Below are positions 47,514 to 58,740 of a stretch of 64,000 nt of DNA, in pieces. Source of the DNA: Parasponia andersonii (taxonomy: Eukaryota; Streptophyta; Magnoliopsida; Rosales; Cannabaceae); contig JXTB01000084.1 of the NCBI GenBank assembly GCA_002914805.1, positions 314,806 to 378,805 on the forward strand, read 5' to 3'. Every line of letters begins with the position of its first letter. Position 1 is the stretch's first letter. The translations under genes were made by a program, and so were the position numbers. Under the pieces are notes generated by a model that did no database searches, had not been told where the DNA came from, and saw only the letters and a list, made by a program, of their open reading frames with translations.

Positions 47514-47764
47514 GATAACATGCCTTGCTGTTGACTACCAAGAAAGCTATGAGACAGCTCTTTTCTCCATTAAAAGTGAAGCATCTGATTCAAAGGGCTA
47601 CTTCTATGTGACATTAAGTTCGGACCGTCTCGGCAATCAATTAAAACTCAAGGACTGCAAGGCTTACCTGGATCACTCTCCATTGGAGGTCTGCAATATC
47701 CCAACTAATGTTAATAATGGCATTCTTGGTTATGTGCTCGCTTCTTATAGTATCTTCAGCCATA

Positions 47765-48418
47765 TGTTATGTCCTGCTCATTTGGCTTCTCAAAATCTAA
47801 TGTTGTTGCTCATGGTTCTAAAGTCCTCTTTATATACTGCTCACTCAAAAGGATTGAGAAAGGTTCTAGAACGTGGTGGGCATTTCTAGAGTGATCAAGA
47901 GAGATCTTAGCCATTATAGAAGACTCTAAATAGCACAACTAAGTCCTAGAAGGCTTTAGAATAGGCCGGATGGTGTTAGATAGGTTGGACGATCCTAGAA
48001 GCTCCTAAAATGACTTAGAAGAGCCAAGGTTATGGATGAACCTCTTAGAAGGATCTAGACCATACTTGTTCTAGATTTTTCTATATAAATATCTTTGTAG
48101 ATATTGCCATTTTATTTGAGAATATTCTATACTCTTTGTAAGATCATGCCACTTGGCACGATCATAAACTTTGGTTGGTTTAGGCTTTGCCTATATAAAG
48201 GACCCTTTGGGTTTATTTGTACATAAGTTCCATTTGTAAAAGTTGTAAGTATTCTAAGAGTAATACAAAGTATTCTTTCACTCAAACTCCCTTATCAATT
48301 GCCACTTTGTCTCACAGTTTACTTTAAGCCCCTTTCTTGAGTGTTGGTAGGCTGACTTAGTACGACGGATTGTACTAAGTTTCGCACGATTGTCTAGTTT
48401 GAGGCTAAGGTCGTGATA
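47765..48418 (+). repeat. 5' LTR of the plus-strand chromovirus
   Basis: TGTTATGTCC to CGTGATA, 654 bp, with CTATATAAAGGACCC as promoter TATA box at about 48190. Confidence 0.93.
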
Positions 48419-48421
48419 GTA

Positions 48422-48433
48422 TGGTATCAGAGC
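48422..48433 (+). other. Primer binding site, initiator-Met tRNA type
   Basis: TGGTATCAGAGC three bases after the LTR. Confidence 0.92.
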
Positions 48434-48472
48434 TTTGGTTGCTCGTTATATATTAGTGGTTCTATTGTCTAA

Positions 48473-49743
48473 ATGAAGACTATGGCTGCAACTCCTGACT
48501 CCGTCCAAGTTGGTGCTTCGGAACGTGCGCGTGATGAAGGGAAGAAAGGTGCTTTCTATGGCAAGTCGAGGGACGTGGTGACTAGCTTGGAGGCTAGAGT
48601 GTCCCGACTAGACTCCAACTTGAGCACATTGGGCGAGCATGTAGACGATCTAGATGGTTGTTGTGACAGTTTGGAGACCACGGATGCAAAGATCCATAGC
48701 AGCATCAAAGATGCACTTGGTGGGTTAGAGGTCGACTTAAGGCACGAGATCGAGTCCATTCATTCGGAGATTGCCAAGGTATGAGATCTCTTCTAAAGAG
48801 AACTCACTAATGTTTTACTTAGAGTAGATGAGATGGGTTGTGATCTTACTTTGTACAAGCGAATGGTGGCCATAGGGGTGACCACCATAACAACTATTGA
48901 GGTAAGAAAGGTCGAAGTGCCTAAACAAAAGACCTTTAATGGTACTCGTAATGCTAGGAAAGTTGAGAACTTCCTATGGGGACTCAAGTAATACTTCGAA
49001 GCCACCAGTGTGACAGACGATGCTGGTAAAATTTGTAATGCTGCCTTGTATCTAACCGATACCGCTATGCTATGGTAGAGGCAGAGACACAGAGATATGC
49101 AACAACGGGTGTGCAACATAGCCACCTTTAATGATTTCAAGGGAGAGTTAAAGAGGTAATTCTTCCCCGAGAATACCGAAGAGGAGGTGATAGGCCATCT
49201 TCGTCGCCTCAAACAATTTGGCAGTGTTAGAGAGTATGTAAAAAAGTTTACCACACCCTTGCTCGAAGTCCCTGATACTTTAGATAAAGATGCCATATTC
49301 TTGTTCATGGATAGTCTTCAGAACTGGGCTAAGTTAGAGCTCAAGCACGGTAGTGTCCAGGACTTGGCTGATACTATTATGGCAGCTGAGAGCCTTGTTG
49401 ATTACTCTATCTACAAAGACTCTTCTAAAGCCAAAGATAAGAAGGGTGGTAGAGCAAAGAGTGGGGGAAAGCAAATAAAAGGAGGAAAATGGAACAAAGA
49501 TAGTTCCTCATATAGGCACAAAGACAAGGGCAAGGAGAAGGAAGATCGTGACTTCTCCAAGCCAAGAGTCAAGTGCTTTCTTTGTGATGGGCAACATTGG
49601 GCACGCAAGTGTCCTAAAAAGAAAGGTCTCAATGCCTTAATTGCCTCCGAGCCAAGCCAAAAAAGAGGTGATAGAGAAGATGATGGTCCACGTGTTGGTT
49701 CCTTGCAACTCCTTAATGCCTTCCAATCGGCCCCTAAATCATA
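48473..49743 (+). pseudogene. Chromovirus gag, broken
   Basis: Begins MKTMAATPDSVQVGASERA with a heptad-rich helix (SLEARVSRLDSNLSTLGEHV), stops at 48782, then continues in the nucleocapsid part (HLRRLKQFGSVREYVKKFTT). A Lys-rich linker follows, and an intact CX2CX3HX4C zinc knuckle (CFLCDGQHWARKC) at about 49580. The second part is open for 185 residues. Stops at 48782, 48988, 49076 and 49158 prevent a full protein. Confidence 0.9.
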
Positions 49744-50285
49744 AGCTAAGGGCCTACTTTTTGTGGATGCAACAATCAATGGCAAAGCCACTAAAGTCTT
49801 GGTTGACACAGGTGCATCCCACAACTTCGTCTCTGTTGAAGAAGCTAGGCAGTTGGGCTTGACGGTGTCTAATAGAGGAGGTTCCCTCAAGGCAGTGAAC
49901 TTAGCAACACGCCCCATCCATGGGGTTGATCATGGTGTTAAGGCTAGCTTAGGTGCATAGGCTGGCCAACTTGACTTATCAGTGGTACTAATGGATGATT
50001 TTACAATAATGCTTGGTTTGGAGTTCCTTGATGTAGTGTGGGCATTCCCCGTTTCTTTTGCCAACTCTATGCGCATCATGGATGGTGAAAAGACTTGTGT
50101 GGTACCAATGGAGCGATCCACAAAAGCGAGAAATAAAGTACTCTCTACATTTCAATTCAATAAGGGCTTGAGAAGGGAGGAGGAGAGTTACTTGGCCATC
50201 CTAAAGGAGCACAATGATGAAGAGTTAGAACCTCAAGGTAACCTATCCATGGAGGTACAAACTGTCTTGGATGAATTCCAGATGT
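49744..50285 (+). pseudogene. Chromovirus protease
   Basis: Keeps the active site LVDTGASHNFV near 49802 and the EEARQLGL flap-side segment. A stop at 49958 interrupts it and the linker follows to MEVQTVLDEF. The better preserved of the two protease copies in the window. Confidence 0.87.
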
Positions 50286-51600
50286 GATGCCTGACGTCCT
50301 GCCTAAGAAACTTCCATCTAAGAGGGAGGTGGATCATGAAATCAAGCTTGAGCCAGGCACAAGGCCACCTGCGATGAGTCCCTATCAAATGGCCCCTCCA
50401 GAGTTAGTGAAACTTTGGAAATAACTAAAAGAGTTGCTTGATATGGGTTTCATCAGGCCTTTCAAAGCTCCTTTTGATACCCTAGTATTGTTTCAGAAGA
50501 AGAAAGATGGCTCACTAAGGATGTGCATTGATTACCGGGATCTTAACAAGGTGACGGTGAAGAAGAAGTACCCCATCCTACTTATTGCCAACTTGTTCGA
50601 TCAACTTGGGAATGCTAGATACTTCTCAAAGCTTGATCTATGCTCGAGGTACTACCAAGTGTGCATAACAGAGGGAGATGAGCCTAAGACTATATGCATG
50701 ACAAGGTATGGTGCTTATGAGTTCCTAGTTATGCCATTTGGTCTTACCAATACACCTACTATCTTTTGTACCCCCATGAATAATTTATTTCATCCCTACC
50801 TCAATCAGTTCATGGTAGTCTATCTTGATGATATAGTCATCTATAACAAGACTATAGAAGAGCACCTAAAGCATTTAAGGAAGGTGTCAGAGATCTTGAG
50901 GGAAAACCAACTATTCATCAAGAAGGAGAAATGCTCCTTCGCCTAAGAGGAAGTAATGATCCCAGGGTATAAGATAAAAGATGGGAAACTTATGATGGAT
51001 GAATCTAAGGTGCAAGCCATCCAAGAGTGAGAATCTCTTACTAAGGCGTCAGAGTTAAGATTCTTCCTCAGACTTGTAAACTATTATAAGTGGTTCATCA
51101 AGTCCTACATGGCAAGAGCAGCACCATTTACGAACCTGCTTAAAAAGAACAAGTCTTGGGAGTGGATACCTGAGTGTCAAGTCTCATTCAAATACTTGAA
51201 GAAAGCAGTAAGCGAATAGCTGATTCTTAGTTTGCTTGACTACTCTAAGGCATATAAGCTTCACACGGATACCTCTGACTTTGCTATTAGCGAAGTACTA
51301 ATACAAGAAAGGTGTCCAATTGCTTATGAAATCCGTAAGATCAATGACACCGAGAGATGTTACACTATATAAGAAAAAGAGATGACTGCCATCATCCATT
51401 GCCTAAGGATGTGGCGGCACTACTTGTTAGGTACTCACTTCACAATCATGACTGACAACGTAGCCACAAGCTACTTTCAAACTCAGAAAAAATTGAGTCC
51501 CAAGCAAGCTCGGTGGTAAGACTTCTTAGCAGAATTCGATTACAAGCTTGAATATAAGTCTTGGAAGGCCAATATGGTGGTGGATGCCCTAAGTAGAAAG
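50286..51600 (+). pseudogene. Chromovirus reverse transcriptase and RNase H, broken
   Basis: An open stretch of 170 residues holds [33 protein letters not shown] and the YLDD box ([11 protein letters not shown], about 50817). RNase H motifs follow (DTSDFAISEVLIQER, ERCYTI then a stop, MWRHYLLGTHF, KKLSPKQARW, VVDALSRKADL). Stops occur at 50944, 51028, 51218 and later. Confidence 0.9.
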
Positions 51601-53090
51601 GCAGACTTGGCCACCTTAAGCAGGCTCAATTGCACCTTGATAGAGAAAATCAAGAAAGGACTAGAACACGATGTTCTTGCAAAGAGTCTACTGCCCCTAG
51701 TGATAAAAGGAAAGACGAAATGTTTTTGGCTGAGCAATAGATTTCTCTATGCCAAAGGCAATCGATTCTATGTGCCTAAGTGAAGAAACTTAAGAAAAAA
51801 GCTTATCAAAGAGTGCCATGATTCCTTGTGGGCTGGTCACCCAGGTCAGAAATATACTCTTGCTCTTATCAAATCTATCTACTATTGGCCTCAAGTGAGG
51901 GATGATATCGAGGCCTATGTATGAACTTGTCTTGTGTGCTAACAAGACAAGGTGAAACAACAATCACCGGATGGATTATTAGAATCTCTCCCTATTCCTG
52001 AGAGGCCGTGGGAGAGTGTTTCTATAGATTTTATCACTAGCCTACCTAAGTCGGAGGGCTTTGGCAATATTATAGTAGTGGTGGATTACTTCAGCAAGTA
52101 TGCTATTTTTATACCTTCTTCACCTGATTATCCTACCAATGAGACTACGCGGCTCTTTATGAAGCATGTCGTAAAGCTTTGGGGAGTCCCATCAAACATC
52201 GTAAGTAATCATGATTCCTGATTCACTGGAAGGTTTTGGACATAATTGTTCAAGTTGATGGGTTCAGACTTGAACTTTTCTACTTGCTTTCACTTCAAAG
52301 CGATGGCCAGATGGAAAGGGTGAATGCCTTGCTAGAGCTATATTTGAGGCACCTTATGAGTACCAAACAAAAAGATTGGGCAAAATTACTTGATGTAGCC
52401 CAATTCTCCTTTAACCTCCAGAGGAGCGAGTCTACGGGCAAGAGTCCCTTCGAGATAGTCGTGGATCAACAACCTATGACCTCATACGCCTTAGCGATAA
52501 GTTATGGTGGAAAGAGTCCTGCAGTATTCAAGTTTGCTAAAGTATGGTATGAACAAGCGGAGTTAGCTAGGGCCTACTTGAACAAAACTTCTAAAATATG
52601 AAGAAGTGGGTCGATAAAAAGAGAAGGCATATTGAGTACTAAGAGGGGGATTTAGTCCTTGTCAAGTTGTTGCCCTAATAATTCAAAACCTTAAAGAATG
52701 TGCATAAAGGGTTGGTGTGCAAATACGAGGATCCATTTCCAATACTTAAGCGTATAGATAAGGTCTCCTATAAGCTTCAACTCCCTGCTAAGTTAAAGAT
52801 TTTCCCTGTCTTCCATGTTAGCATACTAAAATCCATGATGGAGATGAGGGAGATCCTTCAAGGGGCGAATCCAAAAGAGCTCCTACTGCGATGGTAACCT
52901 CTTTTGATAAAGACGTGGAGTGTATTTTGGCTGATTGCTTGATCTGTCGACGTGGTGTTCCTAATTATCAAGAATACCTAGTGAAATAAAAGAATTTGCC
53001 TGAGGCCGAGGATAGCTGGGAGCATGAGGATGCCTTTTGGCAATTCAAAAACCATATCGAGCGATTCAAAGTCGATGGTGCGACAGGAAC
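51601..53090 (+). pseudogene. Chromovirus integrase and chromodomain, broken
   Basis: A zinc-binding part (ECHDSLWAGHPGQKYT, then IYYWPQVRDDIEAYV) leads to the core ([50 protein letters not shown]) and the QSDGQMERVNALLE segment of the active centre in another frame. The chromodomain lies at about 52910-53075 (RRGVPNYQEYL, then DSWEHEDAFWQFKNHIERF). Frameshifts at about 52230 and 52600-52900 break it. Confidence 0.88.
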
Positions 53091-53114
53091 ATCGTGAACT
53101 TGAGTGGGGAAGGG

Positions 53115-53770
53115 TGTTACGCCCTACTCATTTGGCTCCCCAAAATCTAAATATTGTTGCTCATGGTTCTAAGGTCCTCTTTCTATACTGCTCACCCAAA
53201 AGAATTGAAGAATGCCGTAGAATGTGGTGGATACTTCTAGAGTGATCAAGAGATGTCTTAGCTATGCTAGAAGACTCTAGATGGTGCTACTAAGTCCTAC
53301 AAGGCTCTAGATAAGGCCGAATAGTGCTAGATGGGTTGGACGATCTTAGAAGCTCCTAGAATGACTTGGAAGAGCCAAGATAGTGGATGAACCTCTTAGA
53401 AAGATCTAGGCTATACTTGTTCTAGATTTCTCTATGTAAATATCTTTGTAGATATTACCATTTTATTGGAAAATATTCTAGACCCTTTATAATATCATGC
53501 CACTTAGCATGATCATAACATTTGGTTGGTTTAGGCTTTGCCTATATAAAGGACCCCTTAGGTTTATTTGTACACAAGTCCTATTTGTGAGAGTTGTAAG
53601 CATTCTAAGAGTAATACAAAGCATTCTTTCACTCAAACTCTCTTATCATTTGCTACTTTGTCTCACAGCTTACTCTAAGTCCCTTTCTTGAGTGTTAGTA
53701 GACTGACTTAGTGCGACAGACTGTGCTAAGTGCCACACGATTGTCTAGTTTAATACTAGGGGTAGTGACA
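53115..53770 (+). repeat. 3' LTR of the plus-strand chromovirus
   Basis: TGTTACGCCC to GTAGTGACA, 656 bp, similar but clearly diverged from the 5' LTR. Confidence 0.93.
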
Positions 53771-53834
53771 CATAGCTACACAAAGCTATTCACTGTCAGA
53801 CCTTTCTTCTACACTAGTTCTTTGTTATCTAAAC

Positions 53835-56417
53835 TATAAAAATTGGAATTTATAAAGGTTAAAAGTTTAATTTTTGGTTTAAAGGCAATTTCATAATTTA
53901 ATATTTTTGAAATTTAAAATTTAAAATATCTTGGATGAATCTAGACTTAAAAAAGGGTTAGATTCATAAGGGTATAATGTCGAAAAATTTTGAGAGCAAG
54001 AATTAAAAAGCAATTATGTAAAGACATAAATGAAAGAAATTTGAATAAATCGGGAAAAAGAATTATTATTGAAACAGTACTTAGTCAACCAAAAGCTGCC
54101 ATGTGGCAAATAGTTCTGAAAATTGCCCATAAATACCCTATTTCTTCTTCTTCATGTGACACCCTTGAGATCCCAAAAGAGAGTACCTCATGGATTCTTC
54201 CCCAAAACTGGCTACCAGAGGCTACTCAGTCCTTGAGCTCTGACAAGGCTACTCACTGATGACGAACAAGCGTCAGCTCTCTTTCACTATCGTCGCCCCA
54301 CCCAAGTGTAGAAAAAGGCAGATGAAGCCACAACCAATCACTACCAAAAACCAGTGTTTCGCCACTCAACGTCACCAATCACCCCCCCATAGCTGCAAGC
54401 CCAATGTGCCCCGAGTCCAACCCAATGTATCTCAGCCATTATTTTCGGCTGGAATAGCTCCAGTGAGCGATTGAATCTTTTTGGTCATTTTTCAAATTTT
54501 ATTATAATACTTTTGTAATTATTTTTGTGAAGTAATTATTTTGGCAGTGAAAGTTATATGAGGTGAAAGAATGAATTAAATCATGAATAAATATGGTGGT
54601 TTTGTATTGAATCGAAATCTATAAACGAGAAAATTTTCGAATTGAAAAAGTTATATTTTTTTAATATTTCTAAAAGTGGTACTTTTGTAATTTGACATAA
54701 TATTGGGCTGAAAGTTTGATGATACTGAAAATGGGCCCCTGAAATTTGAAAAGTGTCATTTTTTAAATATTTCTATAAAATTGTTATTTTTATAATAACA
54801 AGAGAAGTTTGTATTTTTCTAATATTTTCAGAAAAGTGGTATTTATGACACTTTTGGATTTAAAGCCTGGTTGAGGCTCGAGATCTCGAAACAAAATTTT
54901 GACCCCTAATGTGGATTCAGTGAGGTCGAGAAATGAACTTTGATATATAACAACAATATGTTTCGAAGTGGCACGAAATTCAAGACGTGAGGCTCGTGAA
55001 TAGCCCTGTTTTACATGCCACGAGATGGGTTTCGGCCCAAAACCCAAGTTGGTCGAAATATATGTCTAACCTAATTATTTTGGACTCTGGGAATTCAGCT
55101 ATGAGATATGTTTTTCTAATTGAGGCTCTATTAGAAAAGTGACTTCCTCAAGTAAGCGAATTTGGAACTTAATTCATCCCTCGAAATTCCAAATGACACA
55201 CGGGAATCACCACGAGTCTTGATAACACGTTATTATTACTCGATAGAGACAGGAATTCAATTACTTGACTTAACAATGGTTTTTATCATGAATTTACTTA
55301 TCTGATCAAATATGGAAATTTGTGAAATAATTTGTGAAATTGGATTTATGAATTATTTTGGAAAATGTGTTTATGATAAACGGTCTAGGAAGTACATCAC
55401 ACTACTTAGCATGCCATAATATTTTTTTTTATATTGTTTTATGTAGGAACTAGATCTTTAGATTTTGGTGAAAAATCAATTATTGAAAAATTAATGAGTT
55501 CAGAAAATTGGTTTTTAGAAATGAATATGGTTTGATTAAAAACCATTGCATAGTTATTTCTGATTTTATAGAAAATAGTATATCACCTTACTCATATCAT
55601 TCATATAGTATTATATTGCAAATTCATCTCATGCAACTGACAGAATCACAGTGTTCTAATAGACCACGGGAATCATAGTGTACCAAAGACCACTGGAAAA
55701 TAAACGAAAAAGAAAATGAAAAAGAAAAGAAAGGAAAACTCACGGAATTCCAATAGAATATTGGAATGAAAAAGAAAAAAGGAGAAAACTCGTGGTCATC
55801 AATTAGATAATTGGAACTCATGTATGTTAAAAATATAGACATTATGTAATTAGATGGTATTCAGCATATACTTGTTTTGAGAATGAGTTTAACAAAGGCT
55901 TGAAATTTTGTGAACATTTAAAAAATGGTTTAATAAGTGAATTTTAGAAATAAAGATTTAGAATATTTCACTAATTATGTAGGAATTTGAAATGAGTATA
56001 TCGTTTCTATAAACTTGCAATTGAATCTTTATTGGGTGTTCACGTACTCATCCTCCTCCCCTACTTTTCTCAGTCATTAGGTTTAGTTGCAGTGCTAGAC
56101 AATCGATTGGTTAATATTTGTGTCTTAGCAATTTTTCTAGGTTCGTCATCTCGTTTATTAGTTTTGTTCTAATCTCCGCTTTATTTATTTAGCTATTAAT
56201 TAATAATATGTACAAGTTAATGTATGATAGAGTTTTAATTATGAATAAAGATGGTATAAATATGAATTTGACAAAATATCATTTCCTTGAAAAAAATTGT
56301 TATTTATGAAGATTTTAAAATTTTAAAATTTTATCTAATTATTATTACAAAATAATTTATAAAAATTCTTATTTATAAATTTTTCATTCCGTCACTGGCC
56401 GGATCCGGATCGTGACA
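53835..56417 (-). mobile_element. Solo-LTR-like insertion in the PRP2 C-terminus
   Basis: 2583 bp, ending on the plus strand in GGATCGTGACA, so the minus strand begins TGTCACGATCCGG. It is flanked by TAAAC (53830-53834) and TAAAT (56418-56422), a 5-bp duplication with one mismatch. PRP2 sequence matching PRP1 (ACCATCAGTTCCCGG, here ATCATCGGTTCCCACGG) resumes after it. Short open stretches inside (53990-54474) have no recognisable domain. It lacks internal genes, so a solo LTR is the best reading; the left end is weak (TATAAAA in place of TG). Confidence 0.72.
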
Positions 56418-56756
56418 TAAATCATCGGTTCCCACGGGCTACTAAATGTACTTTTATTTTGTGTCTCCTTGTTTTTCTTTTAATATTGTTGATTTCTTTT
56501 GGCCAATTCTTTCGAGGGTCTCGAAAAGGAAGGGAATAAACATCTTTTTGTTTGCTTTCGTGTGTTTATTATTGATTGGCGCATGGTCAACCATCACCAT
56601 TTTGACAAAGAGATAAATTTGTAATAATATTTTTTGTGTCATTGGACTACATGTCAAATGTATAAATATTTTTTCTTCCTCTTGGATTTCTTCCGCATAT
56701 TCCTGATAGTGTATATTTTCTATAATAATGATCCTTCCTTTTGATGAAGGCCTTTG
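56418..56756 (+). other. PRP2 last codons and 3' flank
   Basis: Matches the PRP1 end and 3' UTR at 12365-12590 (GGTTCCCACGG then CTACTAAATG, TTGTTGATTTCTTTTGGCC, TTTATTATTGATTGG, CCATCACCATTTTGA). It ends where the copia element inserted. Confidence 0.88.
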
Positions 56757-57208
56757 TGTTGAAAATAAACTTGTTTAAGCCTATAAGAAACATTTAAGCC
56801 CATCAACATGAGACCCAATAAGTTGGAGTTAGTCCAAGTGTAAAACTCATATAAGAAAAAAACCCAAGTCCAAATTAAAAAAGTCTTCCACATAGAATCT
56901 TCTAGTGTTAGATATTAGCTTTTTACATGTGAATTATTTGATTATTATTAGAAGTGTGTAGAAGAAAATATGTGTAGTTTAAGGATTTTTGTAATTGTTT
57001 ATTTGTATGGTTCTTATTGTTTCTCATGTAGTATAAATACCCCTCCCCATTTGAGTTCTAAGCATCAAGTAAGAAGCAAAGCTTCTAAGAGTGAAGCGAA
57101 GAGAGAAAGAAGCATAGCTTCTAGTGAGTGAGCTTAAAGAGTGAAGTTGAAAATTTTCTCTTGTCAAAGTATTTGAGTGAATAATAAAGTTTGTTTCACT
57201 TTCTAACA
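56757..57208 (+). repeat. 5' LTR of copia copy 2
   Basis: TGTTGAAAAT to CTTTCTAACA, 452 bp, TATA box in GTATAAATACCCC at about 57032. Confidence 0.95.
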
Positions 57209-57211
57209 AAG

Positions 57212-57223
57212 TAGTATCAGAGC
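57212..57223 (+). other. Primer binding site, mutated
   Basis: TAGTATCAGAGC in the position of TGGTATCAGAGC; one base changed from the initiator-Met complement. Confidence 0.85.
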
Positions 57224-57429
57224 AAGGTTGTGAGTTCTCTTGAAATTCTAAGTATGCTCTGTGGTTGCAGATTTGACTGATCTTCCACATCAGACTAGAA
57301 TTATTTAGATTGAGAGTAATAGCTATTTGTTCCAAACATACTAGTATTACATATCAAATCGAAGAGGTCGACGAGACGAACACTCTGCCATAAGAATCAA
57401 CTCAATCGGAGTCCAAACCAGTCAGAACG

Positions 57430-57670
57430 AGTCGTCAGAAGTTTGCTGCCACAAACTAAGTCAACTCACTGAGTTGAGCCGAGTCAGAGTCGTTTGACCG
57501 AGCCGTCAGAACTGTTGACCAAGCCATCAGAGCCAAGCCGTCAGAGCCATTGACCAAGCTATCAGAGCCGTTTGACTGTGACGTTGACTAAGCCGTCAGA
57601 GTCGTTGATCAACTGTTGACCGGCATTGACCGTTGACCAAGCTTTGACTTTGACTGTTGACTTTGACCCG
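57430..57670 (+). repeat. Tandem leader repeats of copia copy 2
   Basis: Imperfect units such as TTGACCGAGCCGTCAGAAC, TTGACCAAGCCATCAGAGCC and AAGCCGTCAGAGCC, plus TTGACTTTGACTGTTGAC. Corresponds to 15185-15400 with different unit number and order. Confidence 0.78.
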
Positions 57671-57758
57671 TTGATATACAAGTCAATCTTAAGATTTTTC
57701 GACTTTCTGCATCTATCTGTGTAGTCGAAATTTCCAAAAACTCACTCTGTTAAGAGAT

Positions 57759-58740
57759 ATGGCTACCGGCAGTTTAGCATCTCTTCAAGTTCCACCACTT
57801 TAAGGTAATAACTTTGATAATTGGACTATCAAAATGAAAGTCCTTCTTGGAGCAGATGATGTTTCGGAAGTAGTAGAAAAAGGTTACGAAGAGCCAAGAG
57901 ATAAGACAACATTATCTTCAACACAGAAAGATAGTTTAAAAGATTCAAGAAAGAGAGACAAAAAAGCTCTCTCCTCATCCACCAGGCCTTAGATGACGAC
58001 GAGTTTGAGAAAATCTCAAGTGCAACCTCTGCTAAAGAAGCATGGGAAAAATTTCAAATTTCATACAAAGTAAAAGAAAAGGTAAAAAAGGTCTGCCTTC
58101 AGACTCTAAAAGGAGAGTTTGATTTATTACACATGATAGAGACTGAGTCAGAATCTGACTATTTTTCTAGAGTTTTAACCATTTTGAATCAAATGAAGTG
58201 AAATGGTGAGAAACTTGAAAATGTTACGATTATGGAAAAGATTCTTCGATCGTTAGACCCAAAGTTCAAGAATATTTTTATTTTCATCGAAGAAACTAAA
58301 GATTTAGGAGCCATGACAATAGAACAACTCTTAGGTTCTTTACAAGCTCACGATGAAAAGAAAAAGAAGAAGCCAAATTTGAGGGAGCAGCTTCTCAAGA
58401 CATAACTTACAGAGAAAGAAGATAGCCAATGTAGCAAAAGAAGTCAACGTGGTCGTGGTAGAGGATAAGCCCCAGGACAAGAACAAGTCGAGATCGTGGA
58501 TGAGGTTGGAATTCCAACAACCACAATTATCATATCAATAATTTTGAAAGAGGAGAAAGCTCTACAAGAGGTCGTGGTAGAGGTCGAATGAACTCAAGAC
58601 CTGAGAAGTCTCAAGTTGAATATTTCAATTGTCACAAGTTTGGACATTATGCTAGAGAGTGTAGAGTACCCAATAGCAGAATTGTAGAGAAAGTCAATTA
58701 CATTGAAGAAAAAAGGGAAGAAAATGGCACTGTGCTACTA
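57759..58740 (+). pseudogene. Copia gag, broken
   Basis: ATGGCTACCGGCAG start retained at 57759. Gag fold with NFDNWTIKMKVLLGADDV and MEKILRSLDPKF. The zinc knuckle reads YFNCHKFGHYAREC, first Cys changed to Tyr. Early stop near 57801, frameshift near 57970 and a stop at 58199. Confidence 0.9.

Larger units (their letters stand above)
47765..53770 (+). mobile_element. Ty3/gypsy chromovirus in PRP2 exon 2, complete but decayed
   Basis: Two LTRs of 654 and 656 bp, an initiator-Met primer site, gag, protease, RT, RNase H, integrase, chromodomain and polypurine tract GAGTGGGGAAGGG. Flanked by CATA (47761-47764 and 53771-53774); a 5-bp repeat would be usual, so one base has changed. The PRP2 sequence resumes exactly at CATAGCTACAC. 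Same family as 393-5970. Confidence 0.95.
46121..56440 (+). pseudogene. PRP2, dead duplicate of the proline-rich protein gene
   Basis: Exon 1 (46121-46811) keeps a signal peptide (MARSNFCITSILLLSLVTFA) and remains of KPEEK/LPTKP repeats, but frameshifts near 46250 and stops through 46800 break it. The intron (46812-47334) holds a long AT microsatellite. Exon 2 keeps the Ole e 1-type core (SIKSEASDSKGYFYVTL, LKDCKAYLDHSPLEVCNIP). It is interrupted by a 150-bp insert, a 6.0-kb chromovirus after SYSIFSH, and a 2.6-kb LTR-like insertion near the C-terminus. The last codons and 3' UTR resume at 56418. The TATA box is lost. The gene was evidently a tandem copy of PRP1, and it cannot make the protein. 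Confidence 0.92.

Noticed and set aside
48793-49308. 171-residue antisense frame in the chromovirus gag (also 49411-49917)
   Set aside because: Opposite strand to a clear gag/protease reading; mirror frame only.
53990-54474. Two consecutive open frames of 89 and 71 residues within the LTR-like insertion
   Set aside because: No recognisable domain and inside an LTR-like sequence with a duplication on both sides; treated as LTR leader sequence.
57024-57335. Antisense open frames in the copia LTRs (also 62101-62316)
   Set aside because: Both copies lie in the LTR on the wrong strand and repeat because the LTRs repeat.
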